A stretch of 64,000 nt of DNA, from contig CP001643.1 of NCBI GenBank assembly GCA_000023405.1, positions 248,001 to 312,000 of the forward strand, given 5' to 3'. This DNA comes from Brachybacterium faecium DSM 4810. Its GTDB lineage: Bacteria > Actinomycetota > Actinomycetes > Actinomycetales > Dermabacteraceae. A program made the translations under genes and the position numbers. The notes under the pieces were generated by a model. The model made no database searches, was not told where the DNA came from, and was given only the letters and a program-made list of their open reading frames with translations. The first letter of the stretch is position 1; each line of letters starts with the position of its first letter. Positions 40,977 to 50,013 of the stretch are shown here, piece after piece.

Positions 40977-42014
40977 ATGGCCCTGATCCATCCGCGCAGC
41001 CTCGAGCGCTGGCAGGAATGGCGCAGCTCCCGCCGGCGGGTGCCCGGCATCCACCGCGCGCTGCCCACCCGCACCGCGCCGCCGGCGGGGTACGTGCTGC
41101 ACAGCCGCGAGGGCGAAGGTCCTGCTCGCACCCTGCTCGGCATCGACACGGCCGAGGGCGCCGCCCACGGCGGGGTCCCCGCCGTCCTGCCCTACCTCCA
41201 CGGCAGCGCCCACGTGGTCACCCCGGCCGGTCTCGTGCTCGAGGAGCTCAGCGGACCGCAGTGGCAGCACCGGCGCTTGGACGGGCCCGCCGCCGGGCTC
41301 GACGAGCTGGGCATCACCTCGGTGCTCACCCTCGGCTGGCACCACGAGGTGGGCCGGGAGCTGCACGCCTGGGCGCGTGAGACCGGGATCCCCGGCGCCG
41401 TCGTGCAGCACGACGTGCTCACCCCCTTCGCCCCGCCGCTGCCGCCCGAGATCACCCTGCTGGCCTGGACCGAGGCAGACGGCCGCTTCCACCGCGCCGG
41501 CCGCGACGACGTCGAGGTGCGGGTGGTCGGCTCGCAGCGGCTGTGGCAGGCCGGCCACGACGCCTCCGGGACGGCGCCCGAGCTCGACGAGCGCCCCGTG
41601 TTCCTCGGCCAGCTCGCCCAGCTCGAGCTGCCGCGCCGCGTGGCCCTGCGCGCCGCGCACTCGTACTGCCGCGAGACCGGCGCGCTCTACCGGCCCGGCC
41701 CCGGGGAGGCGGATCGCACCTCCCGAGCGGCCCACGCGCTGCTGCGCCGCCGCGGCATCGAGCTGCAGGACCCATCGACCCCGCTCGAGGGCCAGGAGCG
41801 GCCCGTCGTCGCCGTGTTCTCCGCCGACCTCCTCGAGGCGGCGGTGCGCGGGCGGCCGGCCTGGGTGCACGCCCCGCGCGCCCCGGCCTGGGTCGCCGAG
41901 CAGTGGGAGCGCTACGGGATGCGCCGCACCGGCGGGGAGCCGACCCCCGCACCGGCGGTGGGGGCCGACGAGCCCGCGCGCTTGATCGCCCAGATCCTCG
42001 AGGGCAGCGCGTGA
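40977..42014 (+). CDS. protein of unknown function upstream of manA
   Basis: 345 aa, AAGGAGGG ahead of the ATG. It starts MALIHPRSLERWQEWRSSRR. No transmembrane segment or known motif. Regular pattern of Arg/Leu-rich helices and strands, for example GGVPAVLPYLHGSAHVVTPA, SVLTLGWHHEVGRELHAWA and RPVFLGQLAQLELPRRVALR. A cytoplasmic enzyme or regulator tied to mannose metabolism is suggested only by its 4-bp overlap (GTGA) with the mannose-6-phosphate isomerase gene. Not recognised. Confidence 0.8.
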   Translation: MALIHPRSLERWQEWRSSRRRVPGIHRALPTRTAPPAGYVLHSREGEGPARTLLGIDTAEGAAHGGVPAVLPYLHGSAHVVTPAGLVLEELSGPQWQHRRLDGPAAGLDELGITSVLTLGWHHEVGRELHAWARETGIPGAVVQHDVLTPFAPPLPPEITLLAWTEADGRFHRAGRDDVEVRVVGSQRLWQAGHDASGTAPELDERPVFLGQLAQLELPRRVALRAAHSYCRETGALYRPGPGEADRTSRAAHALLRRRGIELQDPSTPLEGQERPVVAVFSADLLEAAVRGRPAWVHAPRAPAWVAEQWERYGMRRTGGEPTPAPAVGADEPARLIAQILEGSA

Positions 42015-43219
42015 GCATGCTCGACCTGGGCGGGCACCGGCAGAGCTATGCGTGGGGCTCGCGGACCGCGATCCCCGCCTTCCTCGGAGCGGAGGCCGAC
42101 GGCGCCCCGTGGGCCGAGCACTGGTTCGGCGCGCATCCGCTGGCCCCGGCCACCGTGCCCGGAGGCGGCACCCTCGAGCAGCTCATCGCCGAGGACCCCG
42201 CCGGGATGCTCGGAGAGGACGTCGCCCGGGCCTTCGAGGGGCGGCTGCCGTACCTCATGAAGGTGATCGCGGCGGAGCGGCCGCTGTCGCTCCAGGTGCA
42301 CCCCACCAAGGAGCACGCCGCCGAGTCCTTCGCCGCCGAGACCGCGGCGGGCCTGCCGCTGGAGTCCCCGCTGCGCACCTACCGCGACTCCAACCACAAA
42401 CCGGAGATGCTCGTGGCGCTGACCCGCTTCACGGCGCTGTGCGGCTTCCGCACCCCACGCCGCGCCGCGGCGATCCTGGACGGCCTGGGCACGGAGCTCA
42501 CCGACCGGCTGCACGGCCTGCTGGTCACCCACCCCACCGCGCACGGCATGCGGGCCGCCTTCCGCACCCTGGTCTCGGCGTCGATGCGGCCCACTCCCGA
42601 GGCGGTGGACGAGGTGGTCGCCGCCTGCCGGGCCCGGGCCGAGGCCGGCACCTCGCCGTCGCCGCGCATCGACCGCTTCGTGACCCTGCTGGCCGCCCAC
42701 CATCGCGGGGACCCGGGGGTGGTGGCGGCGCTGCTGCTGAACCCCGTGACGCTGCAGCCGGGGGAGGCGATGTTCGTCCCCGCGGGAGCGCTGCACGCGT
42801 ACATCCACGGGGTCGGCATCGAGATCATGGCCGCGAGCGACAACGTGCTGCGCGCCGGGCTGACCCCGAAGAAGGTCGACGCCGACGAGGTGCTGCAGTG
42901 CGTGAGCGTCACCGCTGCGCCCCCGCTGCGCGTGGCGCCGGAGCGGCAGAACCCCACCTCGGTCGCCTACTACGCCCCGGTGGACGACTTCGAGCTGGCC
43001 GTCACCGAGCTCACGGATCCCGCGCTCCCGCATGCCCCACCGCGGCCGGTGCCGGGCTCCGGCCCGCGGATCGTGCTGGGCCTGGAGGGGGAGACGGTCC
43101 TGTCCACGGCGGCGGGCACCCACAGGCTGCGCGCCGGGCAGGCGGTGTTCGTCCCCGCCGCCGAGGGCCCGCTGCAGGCCCACGGCGACGGCCGCTTCGC
43201 CCAGGCCAGCGTGCCCTGA
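42011..43219 (+). CDS. manA: mannose-6-phosphate isomerase, class I
   Basis: 402 aa from a GTG overlapping the preceding stop; an ATG two codons on is an alternative. Zinc and active-site elements of type I phosphomannose isomerase: RPLSLQVHPTKEHAAESF, SNHKPEMLVALTRFTALCGF, GEAMFVPAGALHAYIHGVGI and DNVLRAGLTPKKVD. It interconverts fructose-6-phosphate and mannose-6-phosphate, feeding GDP-mannose for envelope glycans or taking mannose into glycolysis. Confidence 0.94.
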   Translation: MSMLDLGGHRQSYAWGSRTAIPAFLGAEADGAPWAEHWFGAHPLAPATVPGGGTLEQLIAEDPAGMLGEDVARAFEGRLPYLMKVIAAERPLSLQVHPTKEHAAESFAAETAAGLPLESPLRTYRDSNHKPEMLVALTRFTALCGFRTPRRAAAILDGLGTELTDRLHGLLVTHPTAHGMRAAFRTLVSASMRPTPEAVDEVVAACRARAEAGTSPSPRIDRFVTLLAAHHRGDPGVVAALLLNPVTLQPGEAMFVPAGALHAYIHGVGIEIMAASDNVLRAGLTPKKVDADEVLQCVSVTAAPPLRVAPERQNPTSVAYYAPVDDFELAVTELTDPALPHAPPRPVPGSGPRIVLGLEGETVLSTAAGTHRLRAGQAVFVPAAEGPLQAHGDGRFAQASVP

Positions 43220-43235
43220 GCGCAGCGGCGACCCC

Positions 43236-44318
43236 TCAGGCGCTCGGGTGGGGGAGCTGACCCTCCTCCTGCGCGAGCGCGAGCTCCTCCTGGATCTCCT
43301 CGACGAAGCCGATCACCCGGCTGCCGCCGTCGACCGGGCCGCCGGCCAGCAGCCCGTCGGCCCCCAGCAGCACGGCGGAGGGGGCGGTCTTGCCGCCCAG
43401 CACCGAGCGGGCGGAGAACTGCAGGTCGTGCAGGGCCCGGTCGCCGACCCGGCCGAGGGTGCGCTCGCGCAGCTGCTCCAGCGGGCGCGAGAGCGCCACT
43501 CTCACATCCATGAAGGGGGAGAGCCGCTCGACCCATCCGGGCACCTGGTCCAGCACCCGTTCGCACGGTCCGCAGCCCTCGGAGACGAAGATCAGCAGCA
43601 CCGCACGCTCCGCGGCGAGCTGGCGGAGGGTGATCAGGCGGGAGTCCTGCTGCTGCAGCACGGCCGGCGGGATCGTGACGCGCTCGTAGTCCAGCAGCTC
43701 GTCCTCGTCCTCCGCGGCGTGCTGCTCCGGGGCCGGGGTGCGGTCCTCCGCCCTGCGCTCCTCTGCGCCGTCCTCCGCCGCTGCGGCGGGGTCCCTCTGC
43801 GGCGTGGTCCCGCCGAGGGCCAGCACCACGAGCGCGATCGCGGCCAGCAGCGCCGCCCCGGAGCCCACCACGCTGAGCGGCTGCTGCACCAGTGCATGCT
43901 CCATCAGGCCCGAGGACGCGGAGACCACCGTGAGCAGCCCCAGCGCGCTGAGCAGCGCGTTCCGTCCCAGCGTGGCGGTCGAGACGGTCGGGGAGGCGAG
44001 CGTGCCGAAGCAGGCGCACTCCACCACCTCGTCCTGCCGCAGCGCCCGCGCGATGATCACCAGGTAGGTGAGCATGAGCAGCGCGATGAGCACCGCCACC
44101 ATCGTCTGCAGCGGGGCGGAGGGCACCCACAGCACCAGCGCCAGCACGATCTCCGCGACCGGCAGGAGCGTCGCGACCGAGCGGTGGAAGGGGCGCAGCG
44201 GCAGGCGCAGCGAGGTCATCGCGTCCTCGGTGACCTGGCGTGCCCCGAGCTTCGCCAGCCCGGAGACGAGCAGCGTCAGGGTGAGCAGGATCGGCGCGGC
44301 GATCAGCAGGCTCGTCAT
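43236..44318 (-). CDS. MauE-type membrane protein with C-terminal thioredoxin domain
   Basis: 360 aa. Residues 1-165 form a four- to five-helix MauE/DoxX-like membrane domain with Cys101 and Cys103 in VVECACFGTL. A charged linker (170-210) leads to a thioredoxin-fold domain with the CGPC active site (Cys249, Cys252 in VSEGCGPCERVL). The pairing suggests electron relay across the membrane for disulfide formation or reduction outside the cell, similar to methylamine-utilisation helper proteins. It is convergent with manA, 16 bp apart. Confidence 0.88.
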   Translation of the reverse strand: MTSLLIAAPILLTLTLLVSGLAKLGARQVTEDAMTSLRLPLRPFHRSVATLLPVAEIVLALVLWVPSAPLQTMVAVLIALLMLTYLVIIARALRQDEVVECACFGTLASPTVSTATLGRNALLSALGLLTVVSASSGLMEHALVQQPLSVVGSGAALLAAIALVVLALGGTTPQRDPAAAAEDGAEERRAEDRTPAPEQHAAEDEDELLDYERVTIPPAVLQQQDSRLITLRQLAAERAVLLIFVSEGCGPCERVLDQVPGWVERLSPFMDVRVALSRPLEQLRERTLGRVGDRALHDLQFSARSVLGGKTAPSAVLLGADGLLAGGPVDGGSRVIGFVEEIQEELALAQEEGQLPHPSA

Positions 44319-44424
44319 GCGTTCTCTCCTTCGACCCGTCCATTGTCATCGATCGGGGCCGACGGTGCGATCGCCGGTCGGGCCCCGCCCCGCGCGGCGC
44401 CGGCGCACCCCCTACGCTGAGTCC

Positions 44425-45870
44425 ATGTCGACCCCCGCGAAGGACACCACCGCCCGCACCGGGACGCCGCCGGAGGATCCCGCCCTGCGCGACCGCATCA
44501 TCGCCGACGTCACCGCCCTGCGCGACTCCTTCGACGCCGGCACCACCCGCGACGTCGCGGCCCGTCTCGCGCAGCTCGAGGCGCTGCGCCGCGGCCTGCG
44601 ACGCGAGGAGCCGCGGCTGGCCCGCGCGCTCGCCGAGGACCTCGGCAAGTCCCGCACCGAGAGCGCGCTCACCGAGATCGGCGTGGTCATCCAGGAGGTC
44701 GCCCACGTCAGCACGCACCTGCGCCGCTGGCTGCGGCCCGAGCGGCTCTCCCTCGGCGCGATGCTGGCCCCCGCGAGCGGGGAGCTCCGCCGCGAACCGC
44801 TGGGCACCACGCTGATCATCGCCCCGTGGAACTACCCGGTGAACCTCACGCTCGGCCCGCTGGTCGCCGCGATCGCGGGCGGCAACACCGCCGTCGTCAA
44901 GCCCAGCGAGGTGGCGCCGGCGACCTCCGCCGCGCTCACGCACCTGCTGCGCACCCACCTCGACCCCGGCTGGGTGCGGGTGGTGGAGGGCGCGGTCGAG
45001 GAGACCACGATCCTGCTCGAGCAGCGCTTCGACCTCATCTTCTACACCGGCAACGGGGCCGTGGGCCGGATCGTGGCGCGCGCGGCCGCGGAGCACCTCA
45101 CCCCCACGGTGCTCGAGCTGGGCGGGAAGTCGCCCGTCTTCGTGGACGAGGGCACCGACCTCTCCGTCGCCGCGCGCCGCATCGTCTGGGGCAAGTTCAC
45201 CAACGCCGGGCAGACGTGCATCGCGCCCGACTACGTCATGGCCACCCCGCGCACCCTCGAGCAGCTGCGCCCCCACCTGCGCACGGCGGTGCGCGCGCTG
45301 TACAGCGGCCGGCCCGGACGCAGCCTCGACTACGGCCGCATGGTCAACCATCGGCACTTCGACCGCGTGCTCGCCCTCGTCGACGACGCGAAGACGATCA
45401 TCGGCGGCACCGCCGAGGCCGACCGCGAGGCCCGCTACCTGCCGCCCACCATCATGGCCGGCGTGGACTGGGACGACCCGGTGATGCAGGAGGAGATCTT
45501 CGGCCCCGTCCTGCCGCTGCTGGCCGTCTCCGGCCCCGAGGAGGCGATCGCCCGGATCCGCGGCGGGGACGCGCCGCTGACCGCCTACGTGTTCTCGCCC
45601 CGCCGCGAGGTGGAGGAGCGTTTCGCGACCGAGACCTCCTCGGGCTCCCTGGCCCTGGGCTTCACGCTCGCGCACGTGGGCACCCCCGGAATGCCCTTCG
45701 GCGGCGTGGGGGAGTCCGGCATGGGCGCGTACCACGGCCGTGCGGGCCTCGAGGTGTTCACCCATGCCAAGCCCGTCGTGCGCAAGCCGCTGCGCCCCGA
45801 TACGTTGAGGCTCGTCTACCCGCCGTACACCGGGATCAAGCGCCGCGTCCTGCGGCGCCTGTTCCGCTGA
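44425..45870 (+). CDS. aldehyde dehydrogenase (class 3 type)
   Basis: 481 aa from the ATG at 44425. Catalytic Cys in AGQTCIAPDYVM, general base Glu in LELGGKSPVF, cofactor region IIAPWNYPVNLTLGPLVAAI and FYTGNGAVGRIV. The short length and C-terminal hydrophobic/basic tail (KPLRPDTLRLVYPPYTGIKR) resemble ALDH3-type fatty aldehyde dehydrogenases, which often attach to membranes. It oxidises aldehydes to acids with NAD(P). Substrate unknown. Confidence 0.93.
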   Translation: MSTPAKDTTARTGTPPEDPALRDRIIADVTALRDSFDAGTTRDVAARLAQLEALRRGLRREEPRLARALAEDLGKSRTESALTEIGVVIQEVAHVSTHLRRWLRPERLSLGAMLAPASGELRREPLGTTLIIAPWNYPVNLTLGPLVAAIAGGNTAVVKPSEVAPATSAALTHLLRTHLDPGWVRVVEGAVEETTILLEQRFDLIFYTGNGAVGRIVARAAAEHLTPTVLELGGKSPVFVDEGTDLSVAARRIVWGKFTNAGQTCIAPDYVMATPRTLEQLRPHLRTAVRALYSGRPGRSLDYGRMVNHRHFDRVLALVDDAKTIIGGTAEADREARYLPPTIMAGVDWDDPVMQEEIFGPVLPLLAVSGPEEAIARIRGGDAPLTAYVFSPRREVEERFATETSSGSLALGFTLAHVGTPGMPFGGVGESGMGAYHGRAGLEVFTHAKPVVRKPLRPDTLRLVYPPYTGIKRRVLRRLFR

Positions 45871-45933
45871 CAATGCATCCGTCCCGCTGACGATGCGCCC
45901 CATCCGGCCGCCGGACCGAAGGAGAGCACGACC

Positions 45934-47259
45934 GTGACGCAGCCGCCCACCGGACCACCGCCGCACCCCGGCTCGCCGCACCCCGGCCCCGCTCCGCACT
46001 CCGGTGCACCTCCGCAGCCGGCCGCCCGTCCCGGCGACCCGACCCTCGTCAACGGTGCCACCACCCACGGCATCCTGGGCCGCAGGGCGATCCGGCACCC
46101 CTGGGAGCTGCCGCTGCTGTGGGTCGGGGTGGTGCTGACGGTGGTCGCCTACATCGGGTGGTGGACGCTGATCGTCTCCACGATCGTCCTCCAGGTCACG
46201 CAGGGGGAGGAGACGGTCACCTCCCTCTGGCAGTACGTCGGGGTCCTGCCGTTCCTGATCCAGCTCGCCGTGACGCTGCCGCTGTTCCCCGTGCTGGCCT
46301 GGTGGGTCAGAGCGATCATGTATGCGCAGATCCGCGCCTCCGCGGTGCGGATGAGCCCCACCCAGTTCCCGGAGGGGTACCGGATGGTGGTCGAGGCGGC
46401 GCAGCAGTTCGGGATGCGCCGCGTCCCCGATGCGTACGTGCTGATGGGCAACGGCGTGGTCAACGCCTTCGCCTCGGGGCACGGGTTCCGGCGCTTCGTG
46501 GTCGTCCACTCGGACCTCTTCGAGGTGGGCGGGCAGAATCGCGACCCGGAGGCGCTGCGCTTCGTCATCGCGCACGAGGTGGGGCACCTGGCGGCCGGTC
46601 ACGTCTCCTACTTCCGTCTGGTGTTCGCGAACGTGATCCGCATGCTCCCCGTCCTCGGCCCGGCGTTCTCCAGGTCCCAGGAGTACACCGCGGACAACTA
46701 CGGCTACCTCCACGCCCCGGGCGGTGCACCCGGCGTGATGGGCGTGCTCTCCGGCGGGAAGTACCTCAACGCCGAAGTCAACGTCAACGAGCTGGCCGAT
46801 CGCGCCGCCACGGACCCGAGCCTCTTCGTGCACTGGGTGAACTGGGGCTCCTCCCACCCGGTGACCACCTGGCGCGCCCACGCCCTGCGCGATCGCACCA
46901 GGCCCGGTTCCCTGTGGATCCGCCCGCGCGGGGCGCTGTACCGCTCGCCGCTGCCGCCCGGGCACGTCTGGTCCTCGCGCTTCCCGACACCGGGCGACGC
47001 GATGGCGATGCTCACCGCGGCCGATGCGCGCCGGCCCGGAGGGGCCTCCGGACAGTTCGGGCGCTTCCCCGGCGCGGACTATTCCGCGCGCCCGTCGATC
47101 CGCGCGCTGCAGACCTCGGCCCCGCTGCTGTCGGACCGCACCACCTATGTGATCCCCCCGGGCCCCTACCGGGACGACGCCCGCGGCCCCCTCGTCAGCG
47201 CGGCGCAGAATCCGTTCGGTCCTCCGCCCGGCGCGCCCTCGCCGCCGATGCCCTCGTGA
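45934..47259 (+). CDS. M48 family metallopeptidase
   Basis: 441 aa, GTG start after GAAGGAGAG. A Pro-rich N-terminus (1-45), two membrane segments (about 55-85 and 105-130), then the peptidase domain with zinc motif HEVGH in RFVIAHEVGHLAAGHVSYF and the third ligand Glu in RSQEYTADNYGYL. The Pro-rich C-terminal tail is probably disordered. HtpX-like topology suggests a membrane protease with a cytoplasmic active site, involved in protein quality control. Confidence 0.92.
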   Translation: MTQPPTGPPPHPGSPHPGPAPHSGAPPQPAARPGDPTLVNGATTHGILGRRAIRHPWELPLLWVGVVLTVVAYIGWWTLIVSTIVLQVTQGEETVTSLWQYVGVLPFLIQLAVTLPLFPVLAWWVRAIMYAQIRASAVRMSPTQFPEGYRMVVEAAQQFGMRRVPDAYVLMGNGVVNAFASGHGFRRFVVVHSDLFEVGGQNRDPEALRFVIAHEVGHLAAGHVSYFRLVFANVIRMLPVLGPAFSRSQEYTADNYGYLHAPGGAPGVMGVLSGGKYLNAEVNVNELADRAATDPSLFVHWVNWGSSHPVTTWRAHALRDRTRPGSLWIRPRGALYRSPLPPGHVWSSRFPTPGDAMAMLTAADARRPGGASGQFGRFPGADYSARPSIRALQTSAPLLSDRTTYVIPPGPYRDDARGPLVSAAQNPFGPPPGAPSPPMPS

Positions 47260-47320
47260 GCGGTGTCCCGCCTGTCACCTGCCCCTCCTCAAACCTGCAG
47301 TGAATGCATAAGGTGAACGC

Positions 47321-48751
47321 GTGATCCCCGACCCCAGCGCACTGAACCCACCGGTGCGTCGCAAGCCCCTGCTCGCCGTCCTGCTCGCTCCGCTGTTCAT
47401 GGCACTGATCGCCGTGAGCGTCATCAACGTCGCCCTCACCGCGATCGGGGAGGGCCTCGACGCCGATACCGGTGACCTGCAGTGGGTGATCTCGGGCTAC
47501 GCACTGGCCTTCGGGATGCTGCTGGTCCCCGCCGGGCGCGCGGGAGACGCCACGGGGCGGCGCCGCATGTTCATCGTCGGCGTCGGGGTGTTCACCCTCG
47601 GCTCGCTGCTGTCCGGCATCGCCCCCAATGCGGAGATGCTCAACGTCGCCCGCATCCTGCAGGGGCTCGGCTCGGGGCTGCTGAACCCGCAGACCGTCGC
47701 CCTCATCCAGCAGCACTTCCGCGGCCAGGACCGGGCGCGGGCGTTCGCGCTGCTGGCCACCACCGTCGCGGTCGCCACCGCGATCGGCCCCGTGGTGGGC
47801 GGTGCGCTGATCCAGATCCTCGGCCCCGAATGGGGCTGGCGGTGGATGTTCCTGATGAACATCCCGATCGGCGTGATCGCGATCATCGGCGCGTTCCGGT
47901 ACATCCCGGATGACAAGGCGCGCGGGAAGGGTCGCCCCGATCTGGACCCGGTGGGCGCGGTGCTGCTGTGCCTGGCGATCCTGGGGATCATGCTGCCCTT
48001 CCTCGAGCGGGGCGTGAGCTCGCTGGTGTGGATGTCCTTCCCGGGCGGGCTGCTGATCCTCGGCGTGTGGTGGGTGTGGGAGCGGCGCTACAAGCGCCGC
48101 GGGCGCAGCCCGATGGTCGACACCGCGATCTTCCTCAACAAGGCGTTCCGCAACGGCATCCTCATCGTCTCGGTGTACTTCCTCGGCGCCACCAGCGTGT
48201 GGATCATCGTGCCGCTGTACCTGCAGATGCACCTGGGCCACACCGCCTTCGAGGCCTCCCTGATGGGTGTGCCCTCCTCGATCGCGGCCGCGGTCAGCTC
48301 GCAGATCTCGGGCCGCTACGTGCTCACCTTCGGGCGGCGCATGGTGATCGTCGGCTTCGGCGTCGCCTTCGTGGGCCTGGCCGGCACGGCGCTGGTCTCC
48401 GGCTTCGTGGAGAACGGCGTGGTCCCCTTCTGGTGGCTGGCGCTGCCGCTGACCCTCATGGGGCTCAGCCAGGGCATGACCATCTCCCCGAACCAGACCC
48501 TCACCCTGAACTCGGTGGATCCGCGGTTCGGCGGCGTCGCCGGGGGCATCCTGCAGCTCGGCCAGCGCACCGGCGCCGCGATCGGCACCGCGATGATCCC
48601 GGGCATCATCTTCTCCCTCACCGTGGCGGGCACCGCCTGGCACGAGGCGTTCATCATCGCGCTGACGATTATCATGGCCCTCACCCTGGCCGCGATGGGC
48701 GTGAGCTTCGCCGACCGTGCGCGGGAGAAGGCGGGCAAGGGAGCGCTGTAA
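47321..48751 (+). CDS. MFS transporter, DHA2 (EmrB/QacA) type
   Basis: 476 aa from a GTG start. Fourteen-helix drug:H+ antiporter pattern: motif A-like GRAGDATGRRRMFIVG, motif C GPVVGGALIQI, motif D near LQWVISGYALAFGMLLVPAG. Probably exports hydrophobic toxic compounds. No regulator is adjacent. The following gene starts 33 bp downstream on the same strand. Confidence 0.93.
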   Translation: MIPDPSALNPPVRRKPLLAVLLAPLFMALIAVSVINVALTAIGEGLDADTGDLQWVISGYALAFGMLLVPAGRAGDATGRRRMFIVGVGVFTLGSLLSGIAPNAEMLNVARILQGLGSGLLNPQTVALIQQHFRGQDRARAFALLATTVAVATAIGPVVGGALIQILGPEWGWRWMFLMNIPIGVIAIIGAFRYIPDDKARGKGRPDLDPVGAVLLCLAILGIMLPFLERGVSSLVWMSFPGGLLILGVWWVWERRYKRRGRSPMVDTAIFLNKAFRNGILIVSVYFLGATSVWIIVPLYLQMHLGHTAFEASLMGVPSSIAAAVSSQISGRYVLTFGRRMVIVGFGVAFVGLAGTALVSGFVENGVVPFWWLALPLTLMGLSQGMTISPNQTLTLNSVDPRFGGVAGGILQLGQRTGAAIGTAMIPGIIFSLTVAGTAWHEAFIIALTIIMALTLAAMGVSFADRAREKAGKGAL

Positions 48752-48783
48752 CGGCGTCCCGCGAGGACAGCACGGGGAGCGGC

Positions 48784-50013
48784 ATGGCATTGCGCAGGGC
48801 GGGACCGGCACCGGGCCGCGCCCTGCCCCTGGGCTGGGAGGACGGGCCGGAGCCCGCGACCTCCGCGCCCCGGGCGGGAGAGGCCGAGCCCGCCGCCGCG
48901 CGTCCCGGCCTCTCCCGGCGCCGTCTGCTCGCCCTCGGCGCGGCGGTGCTGCTGGTGCTGGCCCTCGCCCTGGCCGTGCCCCGGCTGCTCACGGATCCCG
49001 CCGGGCCCGAACAGGCGGTCAGCGAGTTCCTGCAGGCCGTGATCGACGGGGACCTCGAGAGCGTGCGCGAGCAGGTGGAGGACGCCCCGGACGCCAGCGG
49101 CGCCGCGCTCACCCCCGAGATCCTCGCCGGCGCCGAGGACACGCTGCGCTCCTTCATGATCGAGGACGTCGAGATCGCCGCCGGCACCGCGACCGTCACC
49201 GCGGCCCTCGAGACCGGGGCGACCGCAGAGACCTCGACCTTCACCCTCACCGCCACCCCGGGCGGCGCCTTCTCCCCGCCGGACTGGCAGCTCGACCCGG
49301 TGCCGCTGCCCGAGATCTCGATCGTGCTGCCGCTGGGCGTGCAGGACGTGCAGATCAACGGGACGCTCCTGCCGCAGGAGGAGCTCGAGATCGGCGGATT
49401 CATGCACGTGCCGCAGGTCGCGCTGCAGGTGTTGCCCGGCACCTACGAGCTCTCCGTCGGCGGGGAGGGGCGCTGGGTGGATGCCGCGGAGATCTCCCTG
49501 ACGGCTCCGCCCACCTTCGGGACCTGGCGCAAGCCCGTCCCCGACATGGTGCCGGCGCTCAACGAGGCCGGACGGCAGGAGGTGCGGGACCAGCTCGAGG
49601 GGATGCTCGCGGACTGCGTCGAGAGCACCTCCCCGGCCCCGGAGGGCTGCCCCCTCGCGGCGCCCGGCACGGAGCCGGCCGAGGGCGGCGGCGCCCCGGA
49701 GGGGACATGGACCCTCACCGACCCGCTCGAGCTCGACATCGACCACCTCGGCGGGCTGCCCTGGACGGTGCACGGCACCGGGAGGGCACAGTTCCTGCCC
49801 GAGGACGCCGACGAGGACGCGGAGCCGGTGGAGGCCGAGGTCGAGCTCGATGCGCTCGTCTTCCTCGACGTCGACGACGCGCTGCAGGTGCAGCGCATCG
49901 ACGACCACCTCTCCTACACCTACTGCATCGACGTCGAGACCGGCGAGGTCACCGGCATGACGGTCATCGACGGGGCCGAGGAGGCCGAGGACTCCGACGG
50001 CTGCGAGTGGTGA
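48784..50013 (+). CDS. membrane-anchored extracellular protein of unknown function
   Basis: 409 aa. A cytoplasmic Pro/Ala-rich tail (1-45) with RRRLLALGAAVLLVLALALA as a signal anchor (about 45-65), then a large acidic extracellular part of beta pattern (QAVSEFLQAVIDGDLESVRE; TATVTAALETGATAE; ALQVLPGTYELSVGGEGRWV). Four Cys lie in the second half, possibly two disulfides. No family recognised. Its last 50 bp overlap the tail of the convergent MFS gene. Confidence 0.82.
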   Translation: MALRRAGPAPGRALPLGWEDGPEPATSAPRAGEAEPAAARPGLSRRRLLALGAAVLLVLALALAVPRLLTDPAGPEQAVSEFLQAVIDGDLESVREQVEDAPDASGAALTPEILAGAEDTLRSFMIEDVEIAAGTATVTAALETGATAETSTFTLTATPGGAFSPPDWQLDPVPLPEISIVLPLGVQDVQINGTLLPQEELEIGGFMHVPQVALQVLPGTYELSVGGEGRWVDAAEISLTAPPTFGTWRKPVPDMVPALNEAGRQEVRDQLEGMLADCVESTSPAPEGCPLAAPGTEPAEGGGAPEGTWTLTDPLELDIDHLGGLPWTVHGTGRAQFLPEDADEDAEPVEAEVELDALVFLDVDDALQVQRIDDHLSYTYCIDVETGEVTGMTVIDGAEEAEDSDGCEW

